DNA of 64,000 nucleotides from Microbulbifer sp. Q7 (GCF_001639145.1 NZ_LROY01000002.1:1706501-1770500); one strand, 5' to 3'. Numbered from the stretch's first letter, positions 17,888 through 26,954 are shown. The notes: a model not told the origin generated them from the sequence alone. Program-made: numbers and translations.

Positions 17888-19606
17888 TTATGCACCGTGA
17901 CTGTCGTAGGCTACTGCCGAAAACCAGGATTTCGCACTGTCCGGGCTTTCCTTGTCTTTTAACGGATACAGGCGCAGCGTATCCGGCTTGTCTGTCGCCC
18001 AGGAAAAGACATCGTAAATGCTGACGTCCACATCCGACGACAGCACCACACTCAGGCTTTTGCCGGATTGCGGTAGTTTGTGCATGGTGCGTACTTCCAG
18101 CCCCGGCGCTTCACCGGTCTCATGCAATTGCGCCATGGGGATTGCCGGGTAGGCACTTGCCTTGTTGGGGCGCGATACCATCATCCAGGGGCCCAGGAAT
18201 TGGGTGTAGCGACCACCCGCTTCCGGGACAACCGCTTCCGGCGCGCGTTCCGGCTGTGCATTCCAGAACTGCCATGCCACTGCAAATTGGTGACACGCGC
18301 CTTCGATGGACTTGCTGGCCCGCATCCAGTGCGGCTGATACAGGTTGACCGCCTTGATCCCGGGGGCCGCCGACAGATCGACGCTGTACGCCCGCAGGTC
18401 CTCACTCCACTGCATACGCACCCGGTCATCGCCGAACACCAGCTCGCCTTCCAACGGGTAGTGCAGGGTCAGGGTTTCATCTTCCAGGCGGGTCAGGTAA
18501 CTGGCACCCTCCAGCATGGCCGCAGGTCCGTAGAGTGAACAGCACCAGTAGGACTCTTTGCCCATCTGCAGGTAATTGTTTTTGAGTACCAGACGCGCAC
18601 CAAAGCCACCATTAATGTTCTGGTTGTAAAAGAACTGGTTTTCGATACAAAGAATCGCGCGATCCAGCCAGCGTTTCTCACCGGTCAGGTGGTGCAGCTT
18701 GAGGCACAGTAGAATCCAGTCGGAGTGCGAACAGCCTTCGTCATCAATATGTGTGTCGTCATCGAAATGACGGAAACGCTCGGGAATACCACCAGCCTCC
18801 AGCACAAACTCCTGCCAGACCTGCTCCAGCTCTGCAATCACGCGGTGTTGCAACGCGCTATCGCCCACCAGCTGCGCGTAGGCGAGGCAACCGCGGCGAA
18901 TGGTTAGATAAGAGTGGGAGTGATCGGCTTCTTCCAGGGGCGGTGCCAGGTCGATAATGCGCTTGGCCAGCTCGAGAATACGTGCATCCTTGAGGACTTT
19001 ATACGCTTCAATCAGACCATTGAGGCCATGGAAATAGCCGCTAGGGGTCACGGCATAGAACTCCGTTCCGCGCTCGGAGATTTTGCGCGAAACTTCTTCC
19101 CAGTATTCATACTGGTCGAGATACCAGTCCACATGCGCCCGCAACGCGGCAATCACCGGCTCACCGCCGTGTACCTGTGCATAGCTGGCGATTCCCTGCA
19201 GCATCCAGCCATTGCCGTAAGCCCCGAGCATGGTTTCAACGCCCGGCTTGATGGTCGCGTTGCCGTAGTGTCCATCGGCCTGCTGCAGGGCAATGGCTTT
19301 GTCGACGAGGGATTTGAGGTACGCCGGCGGATTGCCGGGCTCGTGCGAGGTGGCCAGGGCGTGGGCCCAGATCCAGCGCCCGGCAACATCGCCGTGACAG
19401 CAGGGAAAGTTGGTCCACACGGATTCATCATTGACGATCTGGCCCAGCAGATACTCTTCGGAATACGGCGGCTGGGCTACGGTGCGGAAAATCGAGAGGC
19501 CGCAACGATCCCCCCATTCCCCGCGCAAATGAAAGGCACTGGCCAACTGGCCATCGCCCAGGATCTTTTGCGGGTTGAACGCCACTTGCCGGGTCTCGAT
19601 ACGCAT
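17888..19606 (-). CDS. GH127-like (beta-L-arabinofuranosidase-type) enzyme
   Basis: About 572 residues without a signal peptide, an (alpha/alpha)6 barrel with a C-terminal beta domain. In GH127 and relatives a zinc-bound Cys acts as nucleophile, using a Glu-x-Cys and a Cys-Cys pair. Here DDEGCSHSD (coded near 18719-18748) and YWCCSLYG (near 18535-18550) supply exactly these residues. CCHGDVAGRW and HGLNGLIEAYKV are other conserved-looking parts. The start at 19606 has GGAG at good spacing; ATG at 19612 and GTG at 19618 are alternatives. The substrate may be beta-L-arabinofuranose or another sugar; the family also includes other specificities. First gene of a minus-strand unit with the symporter and GH-A gene. 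Confidence 0.75.
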   Translation of the reverse strand: MRIETRQVAFNPQKILGDGQLASAFHLRGEWGDRCGLSIFRTVAQPPYSEEYLLGQIVNDESVWTNFPCCHGDVAGRWIWAHALATSHEPGNPPAYLKSLVDKAIALQQADGHYGNATIKPGVETMLGAYGNGWMLQGIASYAQVHGGEPVIAALRAHVDWYLDQYEYWEEVSRKISERGTEFYAVTPSGYFHGLNGLIEAYKVLKDARILELAKRIIDLAPPLEEADHSHSYLTIRRGCLAYAQLVGDSALQHRVIAELEQVWQEFVLEAGGIPERFRHFDDDTHIDDEGCSHSDWILLCLKLHHLTGEKRWLDRAILCIENQFFYNQNINGGFGARLVLKNNYLQMGKESYWCCSLYGPAAMLEGASYLTRLEDETLTLHYPLEGELVFGDDRVRMQWSEDLRAYSVDLSAAPGIKAVNLYQPHWMRASKSIEGACHQFAVAWQFWNAQPERAPEAVVPEAGGRYTQFLGPWMMVSRPNKASAYPAIPMAQLHETGEAPGLEVRTMHKLPQSGKSLSVVLSSDVDVSIYDVFSWATDKPDTLRLYPLKDKESPDSAKSWFSAVAYDSHGA

Positions 19607-19800
19607 ACTCATCTCCACTACCTGCTCTGTACTGCCACAGATGCGTAATCATCGTTGCCAGGGGGCACCCGGTATTGTCGTCGCGATAAACGCGCGGCTA
19701 ACCGGGACTCCGCGCCGGCAGACTGCCAGAGCAAGCGGAACGCGATGACTTATTATGATTTATTTCGATTGAATTTGACCATGGAGGCGTAGGCCTGTCA
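19607..19800 (-). promoter_or_regulatory. promoter region of GH127-like unit with four phased TGAY sites
   Basis: At 19746-19779 four TGA/CGA half-sites (TGACTTATTA, TGATTTATTT, CGATTGAATT, TGACC) start every 10 bases. The second unit repeats the TGATTTATT found before the rhamnose aldolase gene (30491). It is about 140-170 bases upstream of the GH127-like start. The remaining sequence to 20043 holds the long inverted repeat and a terminator, and no gene. Confidence 0.5.
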
Positions 19801-19872
19801 ACGACCGGTATCGCTCCCTGCACAAATCAATCTCCGCTCCCTTGGCGCCAGAATACCCCTCGATGTCCGCTT

Positions 19873-19938
19873 GCGCACCCTCCTCCGCGGTTTACGGTCC
19901 ACCCACCGTTGGACGGTAAACCGCGGAGGAGAGTGCGC
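19873..19938. repeat. long near-perfect inverted repeat (28-bp arms)
   Basis: Left arm 19873-19900 and right arm 19911-19938 match at 26 of 28 positions around a 10-base loop. There is no T-run on either side, so it is not a typical terminator. It lies between the GH127-like promoter and the terminator of the GH74/CBM60 gene. A strong RNA hairpin, a palindromic mobile repeat or a protein site are all possible. Confidence 0.8.
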
Positions 19939-19966
19939 CGCCATATCGGGGCCATTCAGCAACCAT

Positions 19967-20001
19967 AAAAAAAGCGGAGAGCCCGGACGGGCCCTCCGCT
20001 T
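19967..20001 (-). terminator. terminator of the GH74-like/CBM60 gene
   Basis: AGCGGAG.GCCC and GGGC.CTCCGCT form a GC-rich stem with a 4-base loop, followed on the minus strand by seven T residues. It lies about 45 bases after the stop at 20044. Confidence 0.88.
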
Positions 20002-20043
20002 CTGGTCATTTTCCGTTGCTGCCGTCGCTACTGCTACACGGGA

Positions 20044-23000
20044 TCAGTTGGAAAATGAAAAGGTCGTCAGACCGGAATAGTCAGACGGCGTTAATCCGCT
20101 CTTCACATAGAGCGAGGTCCAGTTACTGTTGTCATTGGAGCCAAACACTTCAAATGAGGAGAAACCCCGGTTGTCGGCGTTCGGCTTGATCTTGACCGCA
20201 TCAGGCGCAATCTCATTTCCGGCGCCAAGATCAATTTTGATCCAAGCCGGGAAGCTGCTGCCTACCGCCCAGCCAACATTGCTATTGTCGAACGCCGCAT
20301 AGTCATCGGTTTTATTGGTGCTTGAAGTGACCTGGGACCTGGTGTTCCAGGTGAGCTTGGGGTCCGGGTAAGACTGACCGCCCACCATCCAGTGAATCTG
20401 CTGGATGGTCACGTCCAGCTGAACCGTCCCGTACCCGTACAGCATCAAGTAACGGTACGCGGAGGGTTGGCCACCACCACCGGTGACAGTCACCGTACAA
20501 CCACTAGCAAAGCCACCATCGTTCGTCGTTACGGTAATGTTGGCCGAGCCGGCGGAAACGGCAGAAACCACACCTGCACCGTCGACGGTAGCCACACTCG
20601 CATTACCAGACGCCCAGCTAACGGACTTGTCTGTGGCATCCGCCGGCGACACCGTCTCGTTCAGGTCAACCGTGCCTCCCACTGACAGCGTCGGGCTTGC
20701 ACAGTTATTAACTACAACGCCGGATACCGGCACGTTTCCGGGGCCTGAGCCACCACTGGATATGGTGCCAAAATCAATGTGCCCAGGGCAGTGCATGATT
20801 TGCGTATAACCACCACCGCCACAGGAGCCATTCATCCACGCCGACGTATTGATGGCACGGTCCTCAGCCTGATAAGTGGTGCCATCCACCCGCAGGAAAT
20901 CCACCTCAATGTCCGTACCGTTATCCGGGAAGTACAGCTTGACGTTGCCATCCACAGGTACCGACACGGAGTAATCCGCATAGCTGCTGCCGCTGATATT
21001 CCAGGTATGCACGGTGGCGTCATTCACCCGCAGCTGCAAAGTATCACTGCTACCCTGCGCCATGCGCGCACGTACGGTGACCAGAGCGCCCTCACTTTCC
21101 GCTGCAACGTCCACCGAGCAGGTAGCGCTCCGGTTTCCGCTCACCGTGGTCACGGTAATTGTGGCTGAACCTGCGGCGTCTGCGGAAACCAGCCCATTGC
21201 TGCCAACACTGACCGCCGCGGAATTGTCAGAACTCCAGGTGACGGCTTTATTAGTGGCATTGGAAGGTGAAACCGACGCACTCAGAGAAACGGTCTGCCC
21301 TACTTCCAGCGATGCCGATGGACAACCATTGATGGCAACACTGGTGGGCACAACCTCGGATTGAGAACTCAGGGGCTTGCGCCAGGCACCGGCACCGGCA
21401 GTGGAAACGTAGAGGAATTTATCACCGCCATTTTCCACCACGCGCGCGGTGGTCAAGCCGCCGAAATGCAGGTCGCCGGTAATATCCGCCCAGCTGACAT
21501 TGGCATTCTGGGTAGTGCTACCTGAAATCGTACCTTCCAGGACTGCGTAGGTTTTTTGCAGGGTATGGTCGTAGTGGGCCATGATCACTTTATTGTCGTA
21601 ACCCGTGAGACCACCCTTGTTCTGGAACCGGAAGCTGTAGGCATTGGGACCACTGGTAACGGTGTTGTACCAGCCGTGGCTTACCAGGGCGCGGGTGTCG
21701 GCACTTTTCAGCACAGTCTTCCAGGTAGCGCCCTCATCCAGGGAAATGGCGCCAACAAAATTACTGCCATCGCCGTTTTCGTAGCTCACGCCGGAATAGA
21801 ACAGAATCGCTTGCCCGTTGTTATCCCAGGCATAGACCTCGGCATCCCAACCGCCGCCGTTATAGATTTTTGTCCACGTCCAGGCGTCATTTGCAAACAC
21901 GCCTTTGAACACACCAGAGTCACCACTGACCGCACTCAGGTAAACAATGTTTTCGTTGGTGGGGTGCGGGGCAATTTTTTTCACCGAGGAAATCTGGTCG
22001 GCGACACCATTGGATATTTTGCTGAACCATGGCTGGTTGCCCTTTTTGTGCTCATCGTAACCCCAGCCCACATCTTGCTGCATGTAAAGGCCGTAACCGC
22101 GAGAAAACACAAAAAGCTTGCCCGGGGACACCGGCGATTCCGCAATGTCGCTGACCAGCCCGTTCGGCAAGCCACCGCGCCAGGCATCACCGCCTGCATA
22201 AAACTCCCACTCGTCATCGGGGGAATACTGGTCGAGGTGCTTGATATAGATATTACCGGTACCGGCATGGCCACCGAACCCCGCAGCCATCTGCGCAAGA
22301 ACGACTTTCTGTCCCCAGGCATCGGCAATTTCCACCGCCTGCACATCCGAGAGGAAACCGTTCTGGCGCATCCATACGTTGCTCCAGGTGGCACCGCCAT
22401 CCCAGCTTTCCACCGGGCCGTTATCACCCATGCCCTGAATGACATAGTTGGCATGGGCATCGATGTCCCAGGTGTAGGTACTTTCAGTTCCACGACTGCC
22501 ATAAGTGGCCACCGGAATGCCGTAGTAATCGGCAAAATACTGATTGGTGGTGTAGCTGTAACGGTTCACCCAGTTGTAGCTGGATCCGTTCCAGTCACCG
22601 CGGTAGACGGTTTGGTTTTGCGTAGACCAGATGGCCCGTGCCCAGCCTGCTGAATTGGGCGTATAGTGCGCAAAGCGTGCATTCGGCTTGCCCACGTCCC
22701 AACCATCTACCACGTCATTTTCGGTCCACACCTGGCTCCACGAAACACTCTGTGGGGACGCGCTGTTGTAACTGCTGTTCCAGTTGATCGTGGCTTCATA
22801 AACGCCTTTGCGTTCCTGATCCATGGAAATGATCATTTTGTGTGAACTGCCAGTGGAACGCGGATCGACCTCTGGCTGCCAGAAGCTGTAATTCGGGAGG
22901 CTTCCGGTCACGTTCTGCCAGGCGATGCTGGAGGTTCTGGATGCAAAAATCGCAGTTTCCAGATTTTCGCCCTGCTCCAGCCCGCTGTTGACGGAGGCAT

Positions 23001-23787
23001 TGGTCTGATAAACCGCATAAACCACCTTGCCGTCGGGACTGATGTCCAGGCCCTTCGCCTGTCCATTGGTACCGCCTGGCGCACTCAACTGACTCCAGGA
23101 TTCTCCGGTATTAGCGGATTTGAAAACACCGGCATCCGACGCGAGGTAAACCTCGTTGCCATTCGCAGGGTTGAACGTCATTGCGAAGACATTGCGATCG
23201 CCATAGCTGTTGGCGGTGGTCTTTTCACTCCAGGAAGCACCGCCATCGGTAGACTTGAATACCGTTATCTTGCCGCCTTTGGACATACCAAACAGGCTGT
23301 AAAACCGATTGCCACCGCCCGCATCATCGTAGTCATCTTTCCAACCGACCGCGGCCAGTACAATATTCTTGTTCGTGGGATGAATGGCGATCGCACCGAT
23401 GGATTTTTTCTTGGTATTTTCAATCAGATTGAAAGTAGAGCCGCCATCATTCGACACCTCTAACCCGAACAGGGTACCCACATACATTTTCTGGTTGCCC
23501 GACTGCTCCGGGATACCCACCGCATACACCCGGTTCTGGTGTAACTCGCCTTTTGCATGCCAGGAGTTGCCGTTATCCAGTGACTCGTAAATACCCTCCA
23601 TATCGGAGGCCAGAATCAGGCGTTGATTGATATTCGGGTCAGCGACCACATCCTGCACCTGGCCGCCGGCGCCGGGGTTGATGGACGTCCACTGGGCCTG
23701 GGCCCCAAGGGGTACCGTTGTGATCAGTAGGGTCATGAATGCCGCCAGGAGCAGCGTCATTCGCTTTGTCATCTTGAGTAGATTCAT
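20044..23787 (-). CDS. secreted GH74-like Asp-box propeller with two Big_2 domains, CBM60-like and F5/8C-like modules
   Basis: 1247 residues. Signal peptide to about residue 31 (PLGAQA). Residues about 32-800 are Asp-box propeller repeats (YESLDNGNSW, VSNDGGSTF, KSTDGGASW, KSANTGESW). Two bacterial Ig-like Big_2 domains (about 800-890 and 1012-1105) flank a module at about 896-1006 that matches CBM60: TVRARMAQGSSDTLQLRVN, DFLRVDGTTYQAEDR and CGGGGYTQIMHCPG. The last about 135 residues look like a discoidin (F5/8 type C) domain (FSSFEVFGSNDNSNWTSLY). The CBM60 points to xylan- or galactan-like polymers; the catalytic specificity is open. A clear terminator follows and a phased array lies upstream. 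Confidence 0.85.
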   Translation of the reverse strand: MNLLKMTKRMTLLLAAFMTLLITTVPLGAQAQWTSINPGAGGQVQDVVADPNINQRLILASDMEGIYESLDNGNSWHAKGELHQNRVYAVGIPEQSGNQKMYVGTLFGLEVSNDGGSTFNLIENTKKKSIGAIAIHPTNKNIVLAAVGWKDDYDDAGGGNRFYSLFGMSKGGKITVFKSTDGGASWSEKTTANSYGDRNVFAMTFNPANGNEVYLASDAGVFKSANTGESWSQLSAPGGTNGQAKGLDISPDGKVVYAVYQTNASVNSGLEQGENLETAIFASRTSSIAWQNVTGSLPNYSFWQPEVDPRSTGSSHKMIISMDQERKGVYEATINWNSSYNSASPQSVSWSQVWTENDVVDGWDVGKPNARFAHYTPNSAGWARAIWSTQNQTVYRGDWNGSSYNWVNRYSYTTNQYFADYYGIPVATYGSRGTESTYTWDIDAHANYVIQGMGDNGPVESWDGGATWSNVWMRQNGFLSDVQAVEIADAWGQKVVLAQMAAGFGGHAGTGNIYIKHLDQYSPDDEWEFYAGGDAWRGGLPNGLVSDIAESPVSPGKLFVFSRGYGLYMQQDVGWGYDEHKKGNQPWFSKISNGVADQISSVKKIAPHPTNENIVYLSAVSGDSGVFKGVFANDAWTWTKIYNGGGWDAEVYAWDNNGQAILFYSGVSYENGDGSNFVGAISLDEGATWKTVLKSADTRALVSHGWYNTVTSGPNAYSFRFQNKGGLTGYDNKVIMAHYDHTLQKTYAVLEGTISGSTTQNANVSWADITGDLHFGGLTTARVVENGGDKFLYVSTAGAGAWRKPLSSQSEVVPTSVAINGCPSASLEVGQTVSLSASVSPSNATNKAVTWSSDNSAAVSVGSNGLVSADAAGSATITVTTVSGNRSATCSVDVAAESEGALVTVRARMAQGSSDTLQLRVNDATVHTWNISGSSYADYSVSVPVDGNVKLYFPDNGTDIEVDFLRVDGTTYQAEDRAINTSAWMNGSCGGGGYTQIMHCPGHIDFGTISSGGSGPGNVPVSGVVVNNCASPTLSVGGTVDLNETVSPADATDKSVSWASGNASVATVDGAGVVSAVSAGSANITVTTNDGGFASGCTVTVTGGGGQPSAYRYLMLYGYGTVQLDVTIQQIHWMVGGQSYPDPKLTWNTRSQVTSSTNKTDDYAAFDNSNVGWAVGSSFPAWIKIDLGAGNEIAPDAVKIKPNADNRGFSSFEVFGSNDNSNWTSLYVKSGLTPSDYSGLTTFSFSN

Positions 23788-23951
23788 CGCTTTGGCTTCT
23801 TATTGATTATTTTTTGTGCGGAACAGCCTGGGTTCGCACCATTTACGACCATTAATGAGCATAAATGATCGACAACGCACGAAATTGAACCATTTCGAGG
23901 GGTGAAGTCAAGGGGTTGGGCCTACAGTGGCCACAAATGCGACCCCCGCCA
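23788..23951 (-). promoter_or_regulatory. upstream region of GH74-like/CBM60 gene with three phased CAT sites
   Basis: CATTTACGAC, CATTAATGAG and CATAAATGAT begin at 23840, 23850 and 23860, a strict 10-base period, followed by GATCG. This resembles the ATCATTT arrays at 14324 and 36102. It lies about 50-80 bases upstream of the start codon, where a repressor would block transcription. Confidence 0.5.
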
Positions 23952-24848
23952 CTATTCCCGGTGGCAGAGTGTGCCGGCCGCAGGTTGCCGCAACTTGCGG
24001 TACCGCAATGGCGTGGTGCCGCGGTATTTTTTGAACTGACGATGGAACAGGGGCAGTGAGGTGAAGCCGCTCTCGGCAGCGATTACGGCCACCGGTTCAC
24101 GGCTCTGCCGCAGTTGCTGACTGGCAATTTGAATGCGGTACTCGGTGAGATACTCGAAAAAAGTGCGGTTCATCATACGCTGGAAAAAACGCGCAAATGG
24201 CTGGCTGCGCAGGCCACAAGCTGCCGCGGCCTCCGCCAGTGTAACCTTGCGCTGATAATTGTCGCGCACGAACTCGAGGATATGATTGAGGCGGCTATCG
24301 CTACCCTCCCGTTGATCGTAATGGTAGTCATCCGAAGACAATGTGCGATAGCGACTCGCGGTCAAGCCGTCGAGCAACCGGAGTAGCTGCAGGTAACGAT
24401 CGAGCCCCTGCGCATCGACCAGCTTGCTGATCGCACGGCCAAAGCCGGCATTGCGCCCGTTTTCAAATACGACCCCGCGCGCAGCGTTGTGCAACAACTC
24501 GTTCACCGCCACCAGTTCGAGCCCCGACGGAATCAGCTCTTGCGGCCATTGCACCACCAGCGCCTGCGCGCTCGCCCCATTCTCTGCAATGCGCTCGCTT
24601 TGTCCCGCTGCGCTCTCGACGCGGCTTTCCCACCGATGGGGCACGTTCGGCCCAATCAACACCAGGTCCCCGGGCGCAAAGGTTTCCATGCTGTCGCCCA
24701 CATGGCGCACACCGGCGCCCTTGCGGATATACGTAAGCTCGAAATACGCGTGAAAATGCCAGGGCGCAGGAAAGCGCGGTGCATTGACCTCCAGGCCAAG
24801 CACGGACGACCCCACCTGCGGGGTGATGCGTTCAAGGTAAGCGCGCAA
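23952..24848 (-). CDS. AraC-family transcriptional regulator
   Basis: 298 residues. The N-terminal half is a cupin-like sensor (PAPWHFHAYFELTYIRKG, FAPGDLVLIGPNVPHRW), typical of sugar-responsive AraC regulators. The C-terminal 100 residues hold the double helix-turn-helix: VTLAEAAAACGLRSQPFARFF and PVAVIAAESGFTSLPLFHRQF, then KKYRGTTPLRYRK. It is transcribed divergently from the PhyH-type gene and follows no other gene closely, so it may control that gene or the adjacent GH74-like gene. The effector is unknown. Confidence 0.92.
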   Translation of the reverse strand: MRAYLERITPQVGSSVLGLEVNAPRFPAPWHFHAYFELTYIRKGAGVRHVGDSMETFAPGDLVLIGPNVPHRWESRVESAAGQSERIAENGASAQALVVQWPQELIPSGLELVAVNELLHNAARGVVFENGRNAGFGRAISKLVDAQGLDRYLQLLRLLDGLTASRYRTLSSDDYHYDQREGSDSRLNHILEFVRDNYQRKVTLAEAAAACGLRSQPFARFFQRMMNRTFFEYLTEYRIQIASQQLRQSREPVAVIAAESGFTSLPLFHRQFKKYRGTTPLRYRKLRQPAAGTLCHRE

Positions 24849-24974
24849 AAGTAACCTATTTTTTATTATTTACATTATTTTCCCGGACCGCGGAGAAAAA
24901 TAGTATACATAACTGTGTCGCGCCACTAGAAATACGCAGGCAAGAATAAACGACGTGTTATTTTCGAGGGCGAA
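24849..24974. promoter_or_regulatory. divergent promoter region between araC-type and PhyH-type genes
   Basis: A 126-base AT-rich gap. On the plus strand TAGTATACAT at about 24901 could be a -10 box for the PhyH gene. The A/T-rich block at 24858-24885 would serve the regulator gene. No phased ATCAT array is present here, unlike most other promoters of the locus. Confidence 0.4.
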
Positions 24975-25877
24975 ATGACAGAAGCGAGCAAATTTCAGTC
25001 TGCGGACCTGTCTCTGGTGCACGAACCGCTGACCGCGCGCATGCGCCAACACTGGCAACAGTGCGATTGGGATGCCTATAAGCTCAACGACGAGCAACTG
25101 GCGCAGTTCAGCGAACTGGGGTACGTCAGTGGCATCCCGATGTTGGACGACGATTACATTGCGGCGCTGCGCGCGGAACTGAGTGAGATCGTGGATCCCA
25201 CGCATCCGCAAAATGCGCTTTTCCATGAATTTCACAGCAATGAGTCCAGCAATCCCGCCGAGGTACTGTTCCACTCCCTGGGTCACTGGCGCATTGCTCC
25301 GCACTTTCACGATGTGCTCTGGAACCCGCGGTTCCTGGTGCCCGCCTCACAGCTCTTGGGGAATCAACCAGTGCGGTTCTGGCACGATCAACTGTTCTGC
25401 AAACCCGCGCGGCACGGCGGTGTCGTTGCCTGGCACCAGGACTACAGCTACTGGACACGCACCGTGCCCATGCAGCACCTGACCTGCTGGGTCGGGCTCG
25501 ACGACGCCAATACAGAAAATGGTTGCCTCCACTATATCCCCGGTAGCCACCGCTGGGGGCTGCTGGAAAAACCGGAGCTTGCCGGCGATATGCGCGGGCT
25601 GGAAGAATTTCTCAACGGTGCACAGCGGCGGCAACTGGAAAATCCGGTCGCGGTGGAAATGCCCAAAGGTCACGGCAGCTTCCACCATCCGCTGATGGTG
25701 CACGGCTCCTACGCCAATCGTTCCGAGCGGGCGCGGCGTGCATTTGTATTGAATGTGTTTGCAGATGGCACCCGTTCAGATACCCGGGATGTACTACTGA
25801 AGGGCATACCGGTGGTACCGCCGGGAGAAGCGTTGGACGGGCAGTTTTTCCCGCTTTTATATGAAAAACCCGCCTGA
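24975..25877 (+). CDS. phytanoyl-CoA dioxygenase (PhyH) family protein
   Basis: 300 residues, no signal peptide. The Fe(II)/2-oxoglutarate facial triad is visible: His154-x-Asp156 in VAWHQDYSYW and a distal His243 in HPLMVHGSYAN; the conserved ENGCLHYIPGSHRWG lies between. Members hydroxylate lipids, amino acids and many small molecules, so the substrate cannot be assigned. It is a single-gene unit divergent from the AraC gene; its stop codon lies inside the terminator stem. A role in removing or hydroxylating a sugar decoration would be speculation from the neighbourhood. Confidence 0.85.
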   Translation: MTEASKFQSADLSLVHEPLTARMRQHWQQCDWDAYKLNDEQLAQFSELGYVSGIPMLDDDYIAALRAELSEIVDPTHPQNALFHEFHSNESSNPAEVLFHSLGHWRIAPHFHDVLWNPRFLVPASQLLGNQPVRFWHDQLFCKPARHGGVVAWHQDYSYWTRTVPMQHLTCWVGLDDANTENGCLHYIPGSHRWGLLEKPELAGDMRGLEEFLNGAQRRQLENPVAVEMPKGHGSFHHPLMVHGSYANRSERARRAFVLNVFADGTRSDTRDVLLKGIPVVPPGEALDGQFFPLLYEKPA

Positions 25878-25892
25878 CAAAGGCGGGCTTTT
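25868..25892 (+). terminator. terminator of the PhyH-type gene
   Basis: ACCCGCC and GGCGGGC arms around a short loop, with TTTT after the stem on the plus strand and AAAAA before it. It overlaps the last codons of the gene and could also work for the convergent DeoR gene. Confidence 0.8.
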
Positions 25893-25913
25893 AAAAATAC
25901 CTGAACGTGTTGC

Positions 25914-26714
25914 TCAGGCCGCAACCGCCTCCAATTCGACGGTAATCACCTCAACCCCGGCGGCTTTGATTTCCTCAATAACGCGAGGGTCCGCGGTATC
26001 GTCGGTAATCAGAATATCCACCTCGGTCAGCGGATAGATCACAAAATTACTTTTCTGCCCGAGCTTGGAGCCATCCGCAAGCACCACCAGTTTTTCCGAC
26101 TGGCGACGCAGCTTCTGCTCGGCGCGCACAATCAGTGAATCGGTTTCCATCACACCAAACTCGCCAATACCGGCGGTACCGGTGAACATCAGGCGACAGC
26201 GATAATTCTGAATGGAGTCGTTCTCGAACGGGCTCAGGATAATGCCCTGCTTGCGATAGATTTCACCGCTGGGCACGGTGACCTGATTCTGGCCGTTTTC
26301 ACACAGGTACTGGGCCAGGTAATAGGAGTTGGTCAATACGCTCACATCGCGCTGGGTCAGGTACTCGCCCATCATAAAGGTGGAGGAACCACCGTTGACA
26401 ATCACCAGCTCACCCTCTTCACACAGGGAGACGGCCTTCGCCGCAATGGCCTGCTTGGCGGTGGTCATTTTGTCTTTGTTGACGAGGAAAGCCGAGCCGG
26501 CCAGATGGGTCTTGGGCACGCCCGCCGGGCGGTTGCCAATACGCTGGGCGCCACCGCGGATTTTTTCCAGGCGCCCTTCCTTACTGAGTTTGATCAGGTC
26601 GCGACGGATCGTCGCCTCAGAGGAGTTCAGTTGCGCAGTCAGGTCTGCGACGCTGGCGAACTGCTGCTCTTCAAGAATTTCCAGCAACAGTTGATGGCGC
26701 TGCTTTTCTAACAT
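25914..26714 (-). CDS. DeoR/GlpR-family transcriptional regulator
   Basis: 266 residues from ATG 26714. N-terminal winged helix (FASVADLTAQLNSSEATIRRD followed by LEKIRGGAQR) and a C-terminal DeoRC sugar-phosphate sensor (VIVNGGSSTFMMGEYL, DSLIVRAEQKLRRQSEKLVVLADGSKL). This is the usual DeoR length; the frame extending to 26819 would add an unlikely 35 residues. It lies directly behind the rhamnose isomerase and aldolase genes on the same strand and is the best candidate for a rhamnose-pathway repressor whose effector is a phosphorylated intermediate such as rhamnulose-1-phosphate. The phased arrays of this window are candidate binding sites (inference). Confidence 0.92.
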   Translation of the reverse strand: MLEKQRHQLLLEILEEQQFASVADLTAQLNSSEATIRRDLIKLSKEGRLEKIRGGAQRIGNRPAGVPKTHLAGSAFLVNKDKMTTAKQAIAAKAVSLCEEGELVIVNGGSSTFMMGEYLTQRDVSVLTNSYYLAQYLCENGQNQVTVPSGEIYRKQGIILSPFENDSIQNYRCRLMFTGTAGIGEFGVMETDSLIVRAEQKLRRQSEKLVVLADGSKLGQKSNFVIYPLTEVDILITDDTADPRVIEEIKAAGVEVITVELEAVAA

Positions 26715-26954
26715 AATGGCGATTCCGTGTCTGATCTTGAGCGTGTGAACCCGAGTGCTCGCGCCGCATCCGTTCGGTTCAGACCGGTCTGCCTCAATCA
26801 CCACAGGGCTTGAAGACAATCCGCATCTGGCGCGTCAATTCACTCAGAATTACTCATTATCATTCAATCCCGGCGCACTTTCAATCCTTTCAATCACGGG
26901 TGATTGAAACTGCAGTTTGACCGTGCGCCGGTGTGCGTCCTTCTGTTCTGGCCC
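26715..26954 (-). promoter_or_regulatory. region between rhaI and deoR with phased TCA sites and a 22-base palindrome
   Basis: ACTCAGAATT, ACTCATTATC and ATTCAATCCC at about 26843-26872 carry TCA at 10-base spacing. Next to it, 26888-26909 is a perfect palindrome with 10-base arms (TTTCAATCAC / GTGATTGAAA) and a 2-base centre. No T-run follows, so it is more likely a protein-binding site than a terminator for rhaI. Both could serve a separate deoR promoter. Confidence 0.5.

Noticed and set aside
24849..24974. Phased ATCAT array in the AraC/PhyH gap
   Set aside because: Only scattered ATTAT words occur; no 10-base periodicity could be found.
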